Shown: positions 1-8,997 of the stretch, one piece after another
Position numbering within the stretch: position 1 is the first letter of the stretch
Layout: every line of letters begins with the position of its first letter
Source of the DNA: Lapidilactobacillus achengensis
GTDB taxonomy: Bacteria > Bacillota > Bacilli > Lactobacillales > Lactobacillaceae
Assembly: GCF_003946655.1 (NCBI RefSeq)
Contig: NZ_RHOV01000005.1
Span: forward strand, 62,001-126,000
Direction of reading: 5' to 3'
DNA length: 64,000 nt
Made by a program: the position numbers and the translations under genes
Notes under the pieces: model-generated
Told to the model about the DNA's origin: nothing
Databases searched by the model: none
Seen by the model: only the letters and a program-made list of their open reading frames with translations

Positions 1-1127
1 GTGGCTGGACTTATATTGCCGGTAACGCTTTTCAAGATGATCATCCGGAAATCAAGGCCGCCCATGAATTAGGCGCGGAAGTGATTCGTTATCATGATTT
101 TCTGGGGCAATTGATGGGGCAATACACCAGCATCGGGGTTGCAGGGACTCATGGGAAGACCAGCACGACTGGACTCTTGGCCCATGTGCTCAGCGGCGTT
201 GATAAAACGGCGTATTTGATTGGTGATGGTACGGGCAAGGGTGAGGCGGATGCCAAATTCTTCGTCTTTGAGGCCGATGAATATCGGCGTCACTTCTTGG
301 CCTATCATCCTGATTATGTGATCATGACCAATGTGGACTTCGACCATCCTGATTATTATCATGACTTGGCCGATGTTTTCAGCGCGTTTGAGCAGGAAGC
401 CCGTCAAACGGCGAAGGGGATTTTCGCTTGGGGTGATGATCCTAGTTTGCGGAAACTTCAGGCAACGGCGCCGATTTACTACTATGGCCTGCAAGATGAC
501 GATGATTTCCAAGCGATCAATCTGAAGGAATCACCAGCGGGCTCTGAGTTCGATGTCCGTTATCACGATCAGATCATTGGTCATTTCGTGATTCATTTGT
601 ATGGGCAGCATAGTATTTTGAATAGTTTAGCGGTGATTGGGGTCAGTTATTTAGAAGGCCTGGCAATGGACGAAGTCGCCGCGGAATTATTGACTTTCGC
701 TGGCGTGAAGCGGCGGTTTGCCGAGAAGCATTTCGGTCAAGTGACGGTCATTGACGATTACGCGCACCATCCATCCGAAATCAGAGCCACGATCGACTCC
801 GCGCGGCAGAAATACCCAGAGCGCCAATTAGTGGTGGTTTTCCAACCGCACACCTATTCACGGACGCAGGCGTTGATGCCTGGCTTTGCCGCTAGTTTGG
901 ATCTGGCCGATCAGGTTTATTTGACGGAGATTTTTGGTTCGGCGCGGGAACAACAAGGTCAGGTGTCCAGCGCGGATCTCGGCGCGTTGATCAAGCATGG
1001 CGGTGAAGTGCTACATTTGGATCAAATGCAAACATTGTTGCAATATTCCGACGCGGTGGTCGTTTTCATGGGTGCCGGGGATATTCAAAAGTATGAAACT
1101 GTCTATGAGGATCTGCTCAAGAATTAA
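1..1127 (+). CDS. murC: UDP-N-acetylmuramate--L-alanine ligase, C-terminal part (5' end outside window)
   Basis: MurC adds L-alanine to UDP-MurNAc in the cytoplasm, the first step of the peptidoglycan stem peptide. The open frame runs in from the left edge without a start, so the N-terminal Rossmann part is missing. The Mur ligase ATP loop GTHGKTSTT is encoded at about 144-170, followed by the central-domain [10 protein letters not shown] motif and the C-terminal [10 protein letters not shown] and [11 protein letters not shown] motifs typical of MurC rather than MurD/E/F. It ends 116 bp before polA. No terminator is obvious in between. The identification is secure; the start lies upstream of the window. 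Confidence 0.95.
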   Translation, partial: GWTYIAGNAFQDDHPEIKAAHELGAEVIRYHDFLGQLMGQYTSIGVAGTHGKTSTTGLLAHVLSGVDKTAYLIGDGTGKGEADAKFFVFEADEYRRHFLAYHPDYVIMTNVDFDHPDYYHDLADVFSAFEQEARQTAKGIFAWGDDPSLRKLQATAPIYYYGLQDDDDFQAINLKESPAGSEFDVRYHDQIIGHFVIHLYGQHSILNSLAVIGVSYLEGLAMDEVAAELLTFAGVKRRFAEKHFGQVTVIDDYAHHPSEIRATIDSARQKYPERQLVVVFQPHTYSRTQALMPGFAASLDLADQVYLTEIFGSAREQQGQVSSADLGALIKHGGEVLHLDQMQTLLQYSDAVVVFMGAGDIQKYETVYEDLLKN

Positions 1128-1243
1128 GAGTGGACACATGACGGTGCGGAGTTCTGACTCTGGTTTAGGTGGGCTTGCTGGTTTCTTGACGGTCAAGCCG
1201 AGCTGGTGCCAGCGTTAGCGTGGGAACAAAAGATGGAGGACTG

Positions 1244-3922
1244 ATGACAACGGAAGCACAACCAGATAAATTGCTACTTCTCGATGGAAATAGTTTGGCT
1301 TTTCGAGCCTTTTTTGCCCTGCACAATTCGCTGGATCGTTTTACCAATAGTCAAGGGCTGCACACCAACGCCATTTACACCTTCAGCAATATGCTGGATT
1401 CACTGTTGGCCGCTGAGCAGCCGACCCATGTCTTGGTCGCCTTTGACGCGGGTAAAACAACGTTCCGAACGGAAATGTTTCCCGATTATAAAGGCAATCG
1501 TTCGAAAACACCGACGGAATTCGCGGAACAATTGCCTTATATCAATCAGTTGCTGGACGCTTATGGATTGACGCATTATCAGCTACCGAACTATGAAGCC
1601 GATGATATTATTGGCACACTGGCTCAAGCCGCCGCCGACAAAATGCCGGTAACGGTGGTGACCGGGGATCGGGACTTAACCCAGTTGACGACGGCCAACA
1701 CCACGGTTAAAGTCACGATCAAGGGTGTCAATGAGTTGGAAACCTATACCCCAGAGCACGTTCGGGAGAAACTGGGGATCGACCCTGAACAAATCGTTGA
1801 TCTTAAAGGATTAATGGGGGATACCTCCGACAATTATCCTGGTGTGACCAAGGTCGGGGAGAAGACCGCGCTGAAACTTCTGAAGCAATATGGCTCGATC
1901 GCGGGTCTGTACGAGCATGTCGCGGAAATGAAACCAAGCAAGTTGAAAGAGAACCTGATCAATGATCAACAGGCCGCTCTGATGTCACAAACGTTGGCGC
2001 GAATCAATACGACCGCACCGTTGACAATTGATTTGGCGGCGACCAACCGGCGGCCCGTTGATCAGACCGCTTTGATCGCGTTCTATCAGGAAATGGATTT
2101 CAAGTCCAAATTAGCGAAAATGGATCTGGGCGATTTAGCGGATGAAAATGAAGCCGACGCGGCGGAAACACCGATCAAGTTGGTTGAACTGACCCGAAGT
2201 AATTTGGCGTCCGCATTAGCCAAGCAGCAACCTCGCGCCTTTGATCTGGATATTCTGGGCGACAACTATCATGTTGACACGCCTGTGGGCTTTGCTCTGG
2301 GCACGCCGCAGCAATGGTATTACAGCGATGATCTTAGTTTGCTACAAGAACCTGCCCTGAGTCAGTGGTTGGCTGATGAAAACCAGCTCAAATATGTTTT
2401 CGACAGTAAGAAGACTGATGTTTTGCTGGCCCGGCTTGATTTGCGCATTGCGGGCATGAGTTTCGACCTGTTACTGGTTTCTTATTTGTTGAACACATTT
2501 GATAACAGTAACGATTTAGGAGTGATCGCGCATCTTCATGGCTATGCTGGGGTGCAAACGGATCTGGATGTTTACGGGAAGGGCACCAAGCGGGCGATCC
2601 CGACGGATTACGCGGTTTTAGGCGAGCACTTGAGTCGGAAGGCGCAGGCAATTTATCAACTCCAAGCGCAGCTGACAGAGCAGTTGCGGGCCAATGATCA
2701 GGATCAACTCTATGATGAAATCGAGGCGCCCTTGGCGTTGGTTTTGGCGCAGATGGAGTTGGCGGGAATCACCGTGGATAGTCAACGTTTGAAGGCGATG
2801 CAACAGGACTTCAGCAAGACGTTGACGGAAATCGAGGCCTTGATCTATCAAGACGCGGGTCACGAATTCAATATCAATTCACCCAAGCAATTAGGGGTGG
2901 TGCTGTTTGAAGAACTCAAACTGCCCGTGATCAAGAAGAATAAGACGGGTTATTCCACTTCAGTTGAGGTTTTGGAACAATTACAGAAGAGCCACCCGAT
3001 CATTGAGCGGATCCTGACGTATCGGCAAATCTCAAAGTTGCAGTCAACTTATATCAACGGCTTATTGAAAGTGATCCACCCTGATCACAAGGTCCATACG
3101 CGTTATTTACAAACATTGACGCAAACAGGGCGGTTATCGTCAGTTGACCCGAATTTGCAAAACATTCCGGTGCGCTTGCCGGAAGGACGCAAGATTCGTC
3201 AGGCCTTTGTGCCCAGTCATCCTGATTGGGAGATTTTCTCCAGCGATTATTCTCAGGTGGAATTGCGGGTATTGGCCCATGTTTCTGGGGACCAGAATAT
3301 GCAAGCGGCTTTCAAGAATGGGCTGGATATCCATGCCAATACAGCGATGAAGATCTTCGGGCTGACAGATCCAAGTCAAGTGACACCAGATATGCGGCGC
3401 CAGGCGAAGGCCACCAATTTCGGGATCGTTTACGGAATCAGTGATTACGGCTTAGCGAAGAATATTGGCATCTCGCGACCACAAGCGGCTGCGTTCATTG
3501 CCGCTTATTTTGAACAGTATCCAGATGTTCAAGCGTATATCAAGGACATTGTAGCAACAGCACGGCAACAAGGCTATGTGGAAACCATCATGCATCGCCG
3601 CCGCTATTTGCCGGATATCAACGCGAAGAATTTCAATTTGCGGTCTTTTGCCGAACGAACGGCGATGAACACGCCGATCCAAGGAAGCGCGGCGGATATC
3701 ATCAAGGTAGCGATGATCAATATGCAGCAGCGCTTGACCCAAGAACATCTACAGGCGAAAATGCTTCTGCAAGTTCATGACGAATTGATTTTCGAAGCGC
3801 CCACCGAGGAAATCCCACTTTTGGCGAAAATCGTACCGCAAGTGATGGACTCTGCGGTCAGTTTGGATGTACCTTTGGTGGTCGACAGCGCCCACGGAGC
3901 TACTTGGTATGACGCGAAATAA
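1244..3922 (+). CDS. polA: DNA polymerase I
   Basis: This 892-residue Pol I does Okazaki fragment processing and repair synthesis. The N-terminal 5'-3' exonuclease domain (about 1-290) shows GNSLAFRAFF, GDRDLTQL and GLMGDTSDNYPGV. The middle domain has FDLDILG where proofreading enzymes carry FDTET, so 3'-5' exonuclease activity is probably lost, as in Bacillus Pol I. The polymerase domain has motif A (DYSQVELRVLAH), motif B (RRQAKATNFGIVYG) and motif C (QVHDELIFE). I chose ATG 1244, which follows GGAGGA at 1235-1240. An in-frame GTG at 1220 has no ribosome binding site. mutM follows after 52 bp, so the two are probably co-transcribed. Confidence 0.96.
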   Translation: MTTEAQPDKLLLLDGNSLAFRAFFALHNSLDRFTNSQGLHTNAIYTFSNMLDSLLAAEQPTHVLVAFDAGKTTFRTEMFPDYKGNRSKTPTEFAEQLPYINQLLDAYGLTHYQLPNYEADDIIGTLAQAAADKMPVTVVTGDRDLTQLTTANTTVKVTIKGVNELETYTPEHVREKLGIDPEQIVDLKGLMGDTSDNYPGVTKVGEKTALKLLKQYGSIAGLYEHVAEMKPSKLKENLINDQQAALMSQTLARINTTAPLTIDLAATNRRPVDQTALIAFYQEMDFKSKLAKMDLGDLADENEADAAETPIKLVELTRSNLASALAKQQPRAFDLDILGDNYHVDTPVGFALGTPQQWYYSDDLSLLQEPALSQWLADENQLKYVFDSKKTDVLLARLDLRIAGMSFDLLLVSYLLNTFDNSNDLGVIAHLHGYAGVQTDLDVYGKGTKRAIPTDYAVLGEHLSRKAQAIYQLQAQLTEQLRANDQDQLYDEIEAPLALVLAQMELAGITVDSQRLKAMQQDFSKTLTEIEALIYQDAGHEFNINSPKQLGVVLFEELKLPVIKKNKTGYSTSVEVLEQLQKSHPIIERILTYRQISKLQSTYINGLLKVIHPDHKVHTRYLQTLTQTGRLSSVDPNLQNIPVRLPEGRKIRQAFVPSHPDWEIFSSDYSQVELRVLAHVSGDQNMQAAFKNGLDIHANTAMKIFGLTDPSQVTPDMRRQAKATNFGIVYGISDYGLAKNIGISRPQAAAFIAAYFEQYPDVQAYIKDIVATARQQGYVETIMHRRRYLPDINAKNFNLRSFAERTAMNTPIQGSAADIIKVAMINMQQRLTQEHLQAKMLLQVHDELIFEAPTEEIPLLAKIVPQVMDSAVSLDVPLVVDSAHGATWYDAK

Positions 3923-3974
3923 TTTAGGTTGAACGGCAGCAAACGGCATCAAGCAGACAAAGAGGGGGATCATT

Positions 3975-4823
3975 GTGCCAGAATTACCTGAAGTTGAAAC
4001 AGTTCGGCGCTCATTGATCGCCTTGATCCAAAGCAAGCAGATCAAAACGGTGACGGTACTTTACCCGAAAATCGTGACGAATGATCAACCGATTTTTGTC
4101 GATACGCTGATTGGTCGGCGGGTGGAGACGATCCAACGGCGCGGCAAGTACTTGCTGTTTCGGTTTGACCATGATTTAACGATGGTCAGCCATTTGCGAA
4201 TGGAAGGCAAATATTTCTTGGAACCAACATCGGCGCCGGCGAACAAGCATGTGCATGTGGTGTTCACGTTTACCGACGGCACCAGCCTGCAGTATCAAGA
4301 CGTTCGCAAATTTGGCCGGATGACCTTGGTGCGGACGGGAACTGAGGAGCAGTTATCCGGGATCAAGGCGTTAGGTCCTGAACCACTGGGACCCGACTTC
4401 ACCGTCGCTGGTTTTTATGCCGGGCTACAAAAGCATCATAAGGCGTTGAAGCCGACTTTGCTGGATCAGCATGTGGTTACCGGGTTGGGCAATATTTATG
4501 TGGATGAGGTCTTGTGGTTAAGTCGGTTGAACCCGTTATTGCCGGCAGATCAAGTTACCTTGACCCAGGCGCAGACGCTGCACGACCAGATCATCGCGGA
4601 ATTGAACCAAGCGGTGACCGCTGGTGGCACGAGTATTCGCAGTTATGTTGACGCCAATGGTCATCAAGGTCATTTTCAGTTCGCGCTACACGTTTACGGT
4701 CACGAAGATGATCCGTGTCCTCGTTGCCAAACTCCGATCAAGAAAATCAAAGTCGGTGGTCGAGGCACACATTTCTGTCCTCAGTGCCAGCCACTCCCCC
4801 AGGGGGTTGTGCTTGATGACTGA
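3975..4823 (+). CDS. mutM: Formamidopyrimidine-DNA glycosylase
   Basis: MutM (Fpg) removes 8-oxoguanine and formamidopyrimidines and nicks the abasic site. The protein has 282 residues, the normal family length. It begins with PELPEVE after the initiator, giving the catalytic N-terminal proline and adjacent glutamate; the conserved lysine sits in GKYLLF. A C-terminal zinc finger of the CxxC...CxxC type (CPRC and CPQC) closes the protein. The start is GTG preceded by GAGGGGG. Its stop overlaps the coaE start by 8 bp, which indicates translational coupling in a polA-mutM-coaE operon. Confidence 0.96.
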   Translation: MPELPEVETVRRSLIALIQSKQIKTVTVLYPKIVTNDQPIFVDTLIGRRVETIQRRGKYLLFRFDHDLTMVSHLRMEGKYFLEPTSAPANKHVHVVFTFTDGTSLQYQDVRKFGRMTLVRTGTEEQLSGIKALGPEPLGPDFTVAGFYAGLQKHHKALKPTLLDQHVVTGLGNIYVDEVLWLSRLNPLLPADQVTLTQAQTLHDQIIAELNQAVTAGGTSIRSYVDANGHQGHFQFALHVYGHEDDPCPRCQTPIKKIKVGGRGTHFCPQCQPLPQGVVLDD

Positions 4824-5442
4824 TTTAGGCGCAAAAGTCCTAGGAATTACCGGGGGGATCGCTTCCGGGAAATCGGCGGTCGCGACTTGCTTCGTCAACT
4901 GGGGCGCTTTCTTGGTGGATGCTGATCAAATCGCACACGAAATCCTGGCGCCTGATTCACCAGGATTAGCGGCGGTCCAAGCCCAGTTTGGTCCGGCGTA
5001 TTTGCGCGCGGACGGCAGTTTGGATCGGGCCAAATTAGGCCAATTGGTTTTCAGCGAGCCCCAAGCGCTGGCGCAGTTGAATCAGCTGACGCAACCGCGG
5101 ATCCGCGCCGCGATCACGGCGGCGATCGCGCGTGGTCGAGAAAGCGGCGCGCCGTTAGTGGTGGCGGAGATTCCTTTATTGATCGAAGAGAATTATCAAA
5201 CGCTTTGTGATGGCATTCTGGTGGCTGATCTTCCCGAGGCACTGCAATTGGCGCGTGTGCAGCAGCGTGATGGGCTCACTAAGGTGGCGGCCCAAGCACG
5301 GCTTGCCGCGCAAATCGGGCGAACCCAGCGCTTGGCCACGGCGGATTTCATCTTGGATACTAGCCAGGACTTGGCCACTTTGACCGCGAACTTTCAGCGT
5401 TTTGTCCGCAGCGCCGCGTTTCAGTCGTGGTTACGCTCCTGA
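4816..5442 (+). CDS. coaE: Dephospho-CoA kinase
   Basis: CoaE phosphorylates dephospho-CoA in the last step of coenzyme A synthesis. The 208-residue protein begins MTDLGAKVLGITGGIASGKS, placing the P-loop GGIASGKS near residue 12. VDADQIAHEIL and the lid-region RVQQRDGLT are also recognisable. The start ATG 4816 lies inside the end of mutM. A longer reading frame extends upstream from 4624 but would run almost entirely inside mutM and lacks similarity, so the short start is preferred. A terminator follows at 5524-5559. Confidence 0.94.
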   Translation: MTDLGAKVLGITGGIASGKSAVATCFVNWGAFLVDADQIAHEILAPDSPGLAAVQAQFGPAYLRADGSLDRAKLGQLVFSEPQALAQLNQLTQPRIRAAITAAIARGRESGAPLVVAEIPLLIEENYQTLCDGILVADLPEALQLARVQQRDGLTKVAAQARLAAQIGRTQRLATADFILDTSQDLATLTANFQRFVRSAAFQSWLRS

Positions 5443-5523
5443 GCTTAAGTGCGAGTCTAATTCTGAGCTGACTTGGGCGTTAGGAAGTTGGCTCGTTCTG
5501 CTTAATAAGACGCCGACAATCAA

Positions 5524-5559
5524 TCTTGAATGGTCATTGGACCGTTCAAGATTTTTTTG
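5524..5559 (+). terminator. Rho-independent terminator after coaE
   Basis: A hairpin with arms TCTTGAA-TGGTC and GACC-GTTCAAGA is followed by seven T residues. It closes the polA-mutM-coaE transcription unit and precedes the separate nrdR promoter. Confidence 0.85.
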
Positions 5560-5623
5560 CTAGTCCTGGGGCGTTGGTGAGGCAAACGGCTACCGGTCAG
5601 CGCGCGAAATCCTGGGATGGAAA

Positions 5624-5652
5624 TTGGTTTCACCGCTGGTTTAAGGTATAAT
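5624..5652 (+). promoter_or_regulatory. Sigma-A-type promoter for nrdR-dnaB-dnaI
   Basis: TTGGTT at 5624-5629 and TATAAT at 5647-5652 are separated by 17 bp. The start of nrdR is about 90 bp downstream. No NrdR-box pair is obvious here. Confidence 0.75.
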
Positions 5653-5741
5653 ATAAAGCATAGCAAGTGCGCTTGATTTCGTCGGGGGAACTGAAACTCC
5701 TGCGATCAAAGTTATCGAAATTATTAAAGAGGTGTCAAATT

Positions 5742-6257
5742 ATGCAATGTCCACGTTGCCATCACAATTCCCTGAAGGTCGTCGATAGTCGCCCCGCTGA
5801 TGAAGGGCGCGCGATTCGTCGCCGTCGGGAATGCGAAAATTGCGGCTATCGGTTTACAACTTTTGAACGGATCGAACAAACACCACTACTGGTTATCAAG
5901 AAGAACGGGACTCGGGAGGAATTCAACCGAGAGAAGATTATGCGCGGACTGGTTCGTGCGGCTGAGAAACGGCCCATTTCCATGGATCAAATGACCGCCG
6001 TGGTGGATAAGGTCGAGCGAGATATTCGTCAAAGTGGCGAAGGCGAGATTCACTCGGAGGATATTGGCGAATTGGTCATGAAATATTTGGCTAAGCTCGA
6101 TGATGTGGCCTATATTCGCTTTGCCAGTGTTTATCGGCAATTTAAAGACATGAATGTTTTCATGCAAGAGGTGCAGGAACTGATTGCCAAGGAGAACCGT
6201 TCGCTGAAGCATGACGCGGGCCAATCAAGTCAGGGAGATGACCACAGTAATGGTTGA
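5742..6257 (+). CDS. nrdR: Transcriptional regulator NrdR
   Basis: NrdR represses ribonucleotide reductase genes in response to the ATP/dATP balance. The 171-residue protein starts [10 protein letters not shown]; paired cysteines CPRC and CENC form the N-terminal zinc ribbon (residues 3-34). An ATP-cone domain follows from about residue 49 ([16 protein letters not shown]). ATG 5742 is preceded by AAAGAGGTG. Upstream in-frame codons exist back to 5667 but would add residues outside the conserved family start. The gene overlaps the most likely dnaB start by 8 bp, so nrdR-dnaB-dnaI probably forms one operon, as in other lactobacilli. Confidence 0.95.
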   Translation: MQCPRCHHNSLKVVDSRPADEGRAIRRRRECENCGYRFTTFERIEQTPLLVIKKNGTREEFNREKIMRGLVRAAEKRPISMDQMTAVVDKVERDIRQSGEGEIHSEDIGELVMKYLAKLDDVAYIRFASVYRQFKDMNVFMQEVQELIAKENRSLKHDAGQSSQGDDHSNG

Positions 6258-7713
6258 GCCAATCCAACTTGATCCCGCCAGTGGCTACTTCTTGGTTCGC
6301 GGTGGGATTCTAACGGATCTTGATCAACGGGTGCTGGCCCAGCTGTACCAGCCGTTACTGAATCCCAATGCCTTTACACTGTACCAGGCGCTTTGGGCCC
6401 AAGTTGACGATCAGGCGTTGCGCTCACGGCGGTCGTCTCATTTCACATTACTGGAATTATTGGGGATCAATCCACAGGAATTTATGCAGGCGCGGCGCCA
6501 ACTCGAGGCCGTCGGGTTGGTCCGCAGCTTTCAAACGACCGATCAAATCGGGGATTATGCCCTTTATTTCTTATACCCCCCATTAGCGCCGGCGGACTTC
6601 TTTCATGAAGAGATCCTAGCAACTTTTCTACTAGAAAAAGTGTCCCGGAAACGCTACATGAGCTTGGTCGCCGCCTTCGCCTTACCGCAAGTTGACTTAT
6701 CCAAGTCGCAAGAAACCACGGCGGGTTTTTTGGATGTGTTTAATTTGCCTAGTAGCGCCTTATTAACACCACCAGAAGAAGTGCGACAGGGCGTGCAAGC
6801 GTTGCGCGTCAAGGGGCCAACGCAAATGATCAGTGAGATCAGTCCGGCGCAGTTGGCGACGTTTGACTGGGAGACCTTGATTGCCTTAGTGGGGCAAAAA
6901 CAGATCAAGCGTAATGAGATCATGGATCATCAAAGTGAGATCTTTGGGTTGCATGAATTTTATGAGTTTAGTTTGACGGATATTGCGCGTCTGATCAGTA
7001 AGAGCTTGGATCAGGCCACTAATCAAATCGATTTCCGAGTTTTGGAGGAGCGGGCGCTGACCCTTTATGATCAACTCAATCCTGAAGAATCGCCGACCAC
7101 GACAACACCAACAACCGGTTCGGCGGTGACCACGCCACCGTCAACTGCGGTGGTCGCGCCTGCAGCACCGGCGCAAGCGTTTAGTCAGACAGATCAAGAT
7201 CTTCTGCAGGCGGCCAAGTCGTTAAGTCTGTTGCCCTTTACTCGGTGGGTCAAGAAGCAACTGGGGTCGAAACTGTATGTGGGTAATCGAGAGAAGTTCA
7301 ATTTAAAGACACTGCAACAGCGGCATATTTTCTCTGCGGATACCTTGAATTTATTGGTTTGGGTTTGCTTACAGGAGAACCCGACCGTGACCGTGGCGCC
7401 CTTGGATCGGATCGCCCAGGATTGGGTGGCGCAGAAAATCACCACCCCAGAGGCTGGACTGACATATTATCATCAGCGGCAAGATGGCACGGCGCCAACG
7501 AAATCAAGTCAACGCCGTTCGGCGAAGAGTCAAGGCGTTGTGCCAAGCTGGTTGCGTGATGGTGACGCGGCGGCGCCGGCAAACGCGGTTCCCAATAGCA
7601 CGGATAGCACGACCAAGGCGCCAACTGGACCGGTGGATGATCAGCTTCAACAGAATTTAGCATGGCTCAAACAAAAGAGGCAACAGCGAGGTGACGAACA
7701 TGCACAGTCTTAA
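6250..7713 (+). CDS. dnaB: Replication initiation and membrane attachment protein DnaB
   Basis: This is the Firmicutes DnaB primosome component (not the replicative helicase), which helps DnaD and DnaI load helicase at oriC. The 487-residue product begins near [18 protein letters not shown] and continues with [23 protein letters not shown], the N-terminal winged-helix domain. A low-complexity Thr/Pro/Ala linker (about residues 280-310) separates it from a C-terminal DnaB_2-like domain ([12 protein letters not shown]). ATG 6250 follows AGGGAG with 12 nt spacing. ATG 6238 and ATG 6211 are alternative starts. It ends inside dnaI by 14 bp. The exact start is uncertain; the identity is good. Confidence 0.9.
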   Translation: MVEPIQLDPASGYFLVRGGILTDLDQRVLAQLYQPLLNPNAFTLYQALWAQVDDQALRSRRSSHFTLLELLGINPQEFMQARRQLEAVGLVRSFQTTDQIGDYALYFLYPPLAPADFFHEEILATFLLEKVSRKRYMSLVAAFALPQVDLSKSQETTAGFLDVFNLPSSALLTPPEEVRQGVQALRVKGPTQMISEISPAQLATFDWETLIALVGQKQIKRNEIMDHQSEIFGLHEFYEFSLTDIARLISKSLDQATNQIDFRVLEERALTLYDQLNPEESPTTTTPTTGSAVTTPPSTAVVAPAAPAQAFSQTDQDLLQAAKSLSLLPFTRWVKKQLGSKLYVGNREKFNLKTLQQRHIFSADTLNLLVWVCLQENPTVTVAPLDRIAQDWVAQKITTPEAGLTYYHQRQDGTAPTKSSQRRSAKSQGVVPSWLRDGDAAAPANAVPNSTDSTTKAPTGPVDDQLQQNLAWLKQKRQQRGDEHAQS

Positions 7714-8638
7714 TGAATATTTGGATAAATTTATGAAAGAGAAGAAGCTGGATCAGAGCTATCAAGCTTTGATGACCACTGCCTTGCGTGATCCCGATGT
7801 GCAGGCCTTCTTAAGCGCCCATCAGGCAGTCATTACCACGGCGGAATTGGAAAAATCGGCTTCGGCAATCTATGAGTTTTACCAGGTGAAAACCAATCAG
7901 GATCCCAACAGCGCCTTATCCCAGGCCGGTTATGAGCCGTATTTATTGCTCAATAACGGGTTGATCGAAGTTGCCTATCGCCCAACGGCTCAGTTGGCGG
8001 CGGCCCGGTCGGCTCAAGCGCGCCGGGAGCGGGTCACGATGGTCAACTTGCCTCATGATCTGCGCGCCGCCGATCTACTGACCTATCAGCAATCGGCAGG
8101 ACGTAAGGATGCGATCAACGCAGCGCTGCGGATGTTGCAGGAGTTGAGTCAGCCAGGGCCGCATCCCTTTGCCAGAGGTTTGTATTTGACTGGTCCTTTC
8201 GGGATTGGTAAGACCTACTTAATGGGAGCAGTCGCCAATGAGCTGGCCAAGCAAGGCATCGCCACGACTTTGGTTCATTTCCCGACTTTTGCCACCCAAA
8301 TCAAGCAGGCGATCGGTGAAGGGCAAGTTTGGCCGCAGATCCAAAAAATCCAAAGCGCGCCGGTCTTGATTCTGGATGATATTGGCGCGGATAGTAATGG
8401 ACCGTGGGTTCGTGATGAGGTGTTAGGCGTCATTTTGCAGTACCGGATGCAAGAACGGTTGACCACCTGCTTCACCTCGAACTTAGCGATGGCCGAGCTG
8501 GAAACATTTCTGGCGGACACGCGGCAAAAGACAGACGTGCTCAAGGCCAAACGGTTGATGGAGCGGATTCGCTTCTTAGCGGTCGAGTTACCGATGCAAG
8601 GTCCTAATCTGCGGCAAACCGGCGGCATCGCGCCTTAG
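7700..8638 (+). CDS. dnaI: Primosomal protein DnaI (helicase loader)
   Basis: DnaI is the AAA+ loader that delivers the replicative helicase to the primosome. The 312-residue protein has an N-terminal helicase-binding region and an AAA+ domain with Walker A GPFGIGKT (about residue 170) and Walker B LILDDIGAD. A sensor-type TSNLA motif follows. ATG 7700 is preceded by GAGGTG at a 6-nt distance and overlaps the end of dnaB. An in-frame GTG at 7691 would itself lie in that ribosome binding site. The operon ends at the strong hairpin at 8815-8868. Confidence 0.94.
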   Translation: MHSLNEYLDKFMKEKKLDQSYQALMTTALRDPDVQAFLSAHQAVITTAELEKSASAIYEFYQVKTNQDPNSALSQAGYEPYLLLNNGLIEVAYRPTAQLAAARSAQARRERVTMVNLPHDLRAADLLTYQQSAGRKDAINAALRMLQELSQPGPHPFARGLYLTGPFGIGKTYLMGAVANELAKQGIATTLVHFPTFATQIKQAIGEGQVWPQIQKIQSAPVLILDDIGADSNGPWVRDEVLGVILQYRMQERLTTCFTSNLAMAELETFLADTRQKTDVLKAKRLMERIRFLAVELPMQGPNLRQTGGIAP

Positions 8639-8657
8639 TCGGATCGCGAAGAAGGTT

Positions 8658-8712
8658 GCTTGAAAAGTTTGCTTGAAAAGTTTGCTTGAAAAGTTTGCTT
8701 GAAAAGTTGCTT
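8658..8712 (+). repeat. 13-bp tandem repeat after dnaI
   Basis: Four head-to-tail copies of GCTTGAAAAGTTT begin at 8658, 8671, 8684 and 8697; the last lacks one T. The repeat begins 20 bp after the dnaI stop and before the terminator. It could vary in copy number by slippage. No function is apparent. Confidence 0.9.
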
Positions 8713-8814
8713 GATCAGAAACTTGAATCAAGTGCTTTAAACAATAAATCACATCAGGAATTTAGGCAGGATCTTTCAGACACCCACTTCTGGGTGCCAA
8801 GTTTCCATCGGAAA

Positions 8815-8868
8815 AAATAGCGAACGGCCCTCCAGTCATTGATTTGGCTGGAGGGCCGTTCGCTATTT
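8815..8868. terminator. Strong bidirectional hairpin between dnaI and the surface-protein gene
   Basis: A perfect 21-bp inverted repeat (arms 8815-8835 and 8848-8868) encloses a 12-nt loop, with A-rich DNA to the left. It lies between two convergent genes and can terminate both. A smaller 6-bp hairpin (CACCCA/TGGGTG) sits at 8781-8796. Confidence 0.85.
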
Positions 8869-8997
8869 GGTGCTTGCTGGGCGCTGCTGTTTACTGGGGT
8901 CGGTATTTTTGCTGGCAGCAGCGGCGTAGGTGCTGCGGTTGGGTGGGTGGCTTAGCTGGCACCTGGCACCAGGGAACTAAAGTGGGTCTAGCTATGA

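Noticed and set aside
69-512. Leftward 147-codon open frame inside murC
   Set aside because: Antisense shadow of murC; no ribosome binding site and no family-like sequence.
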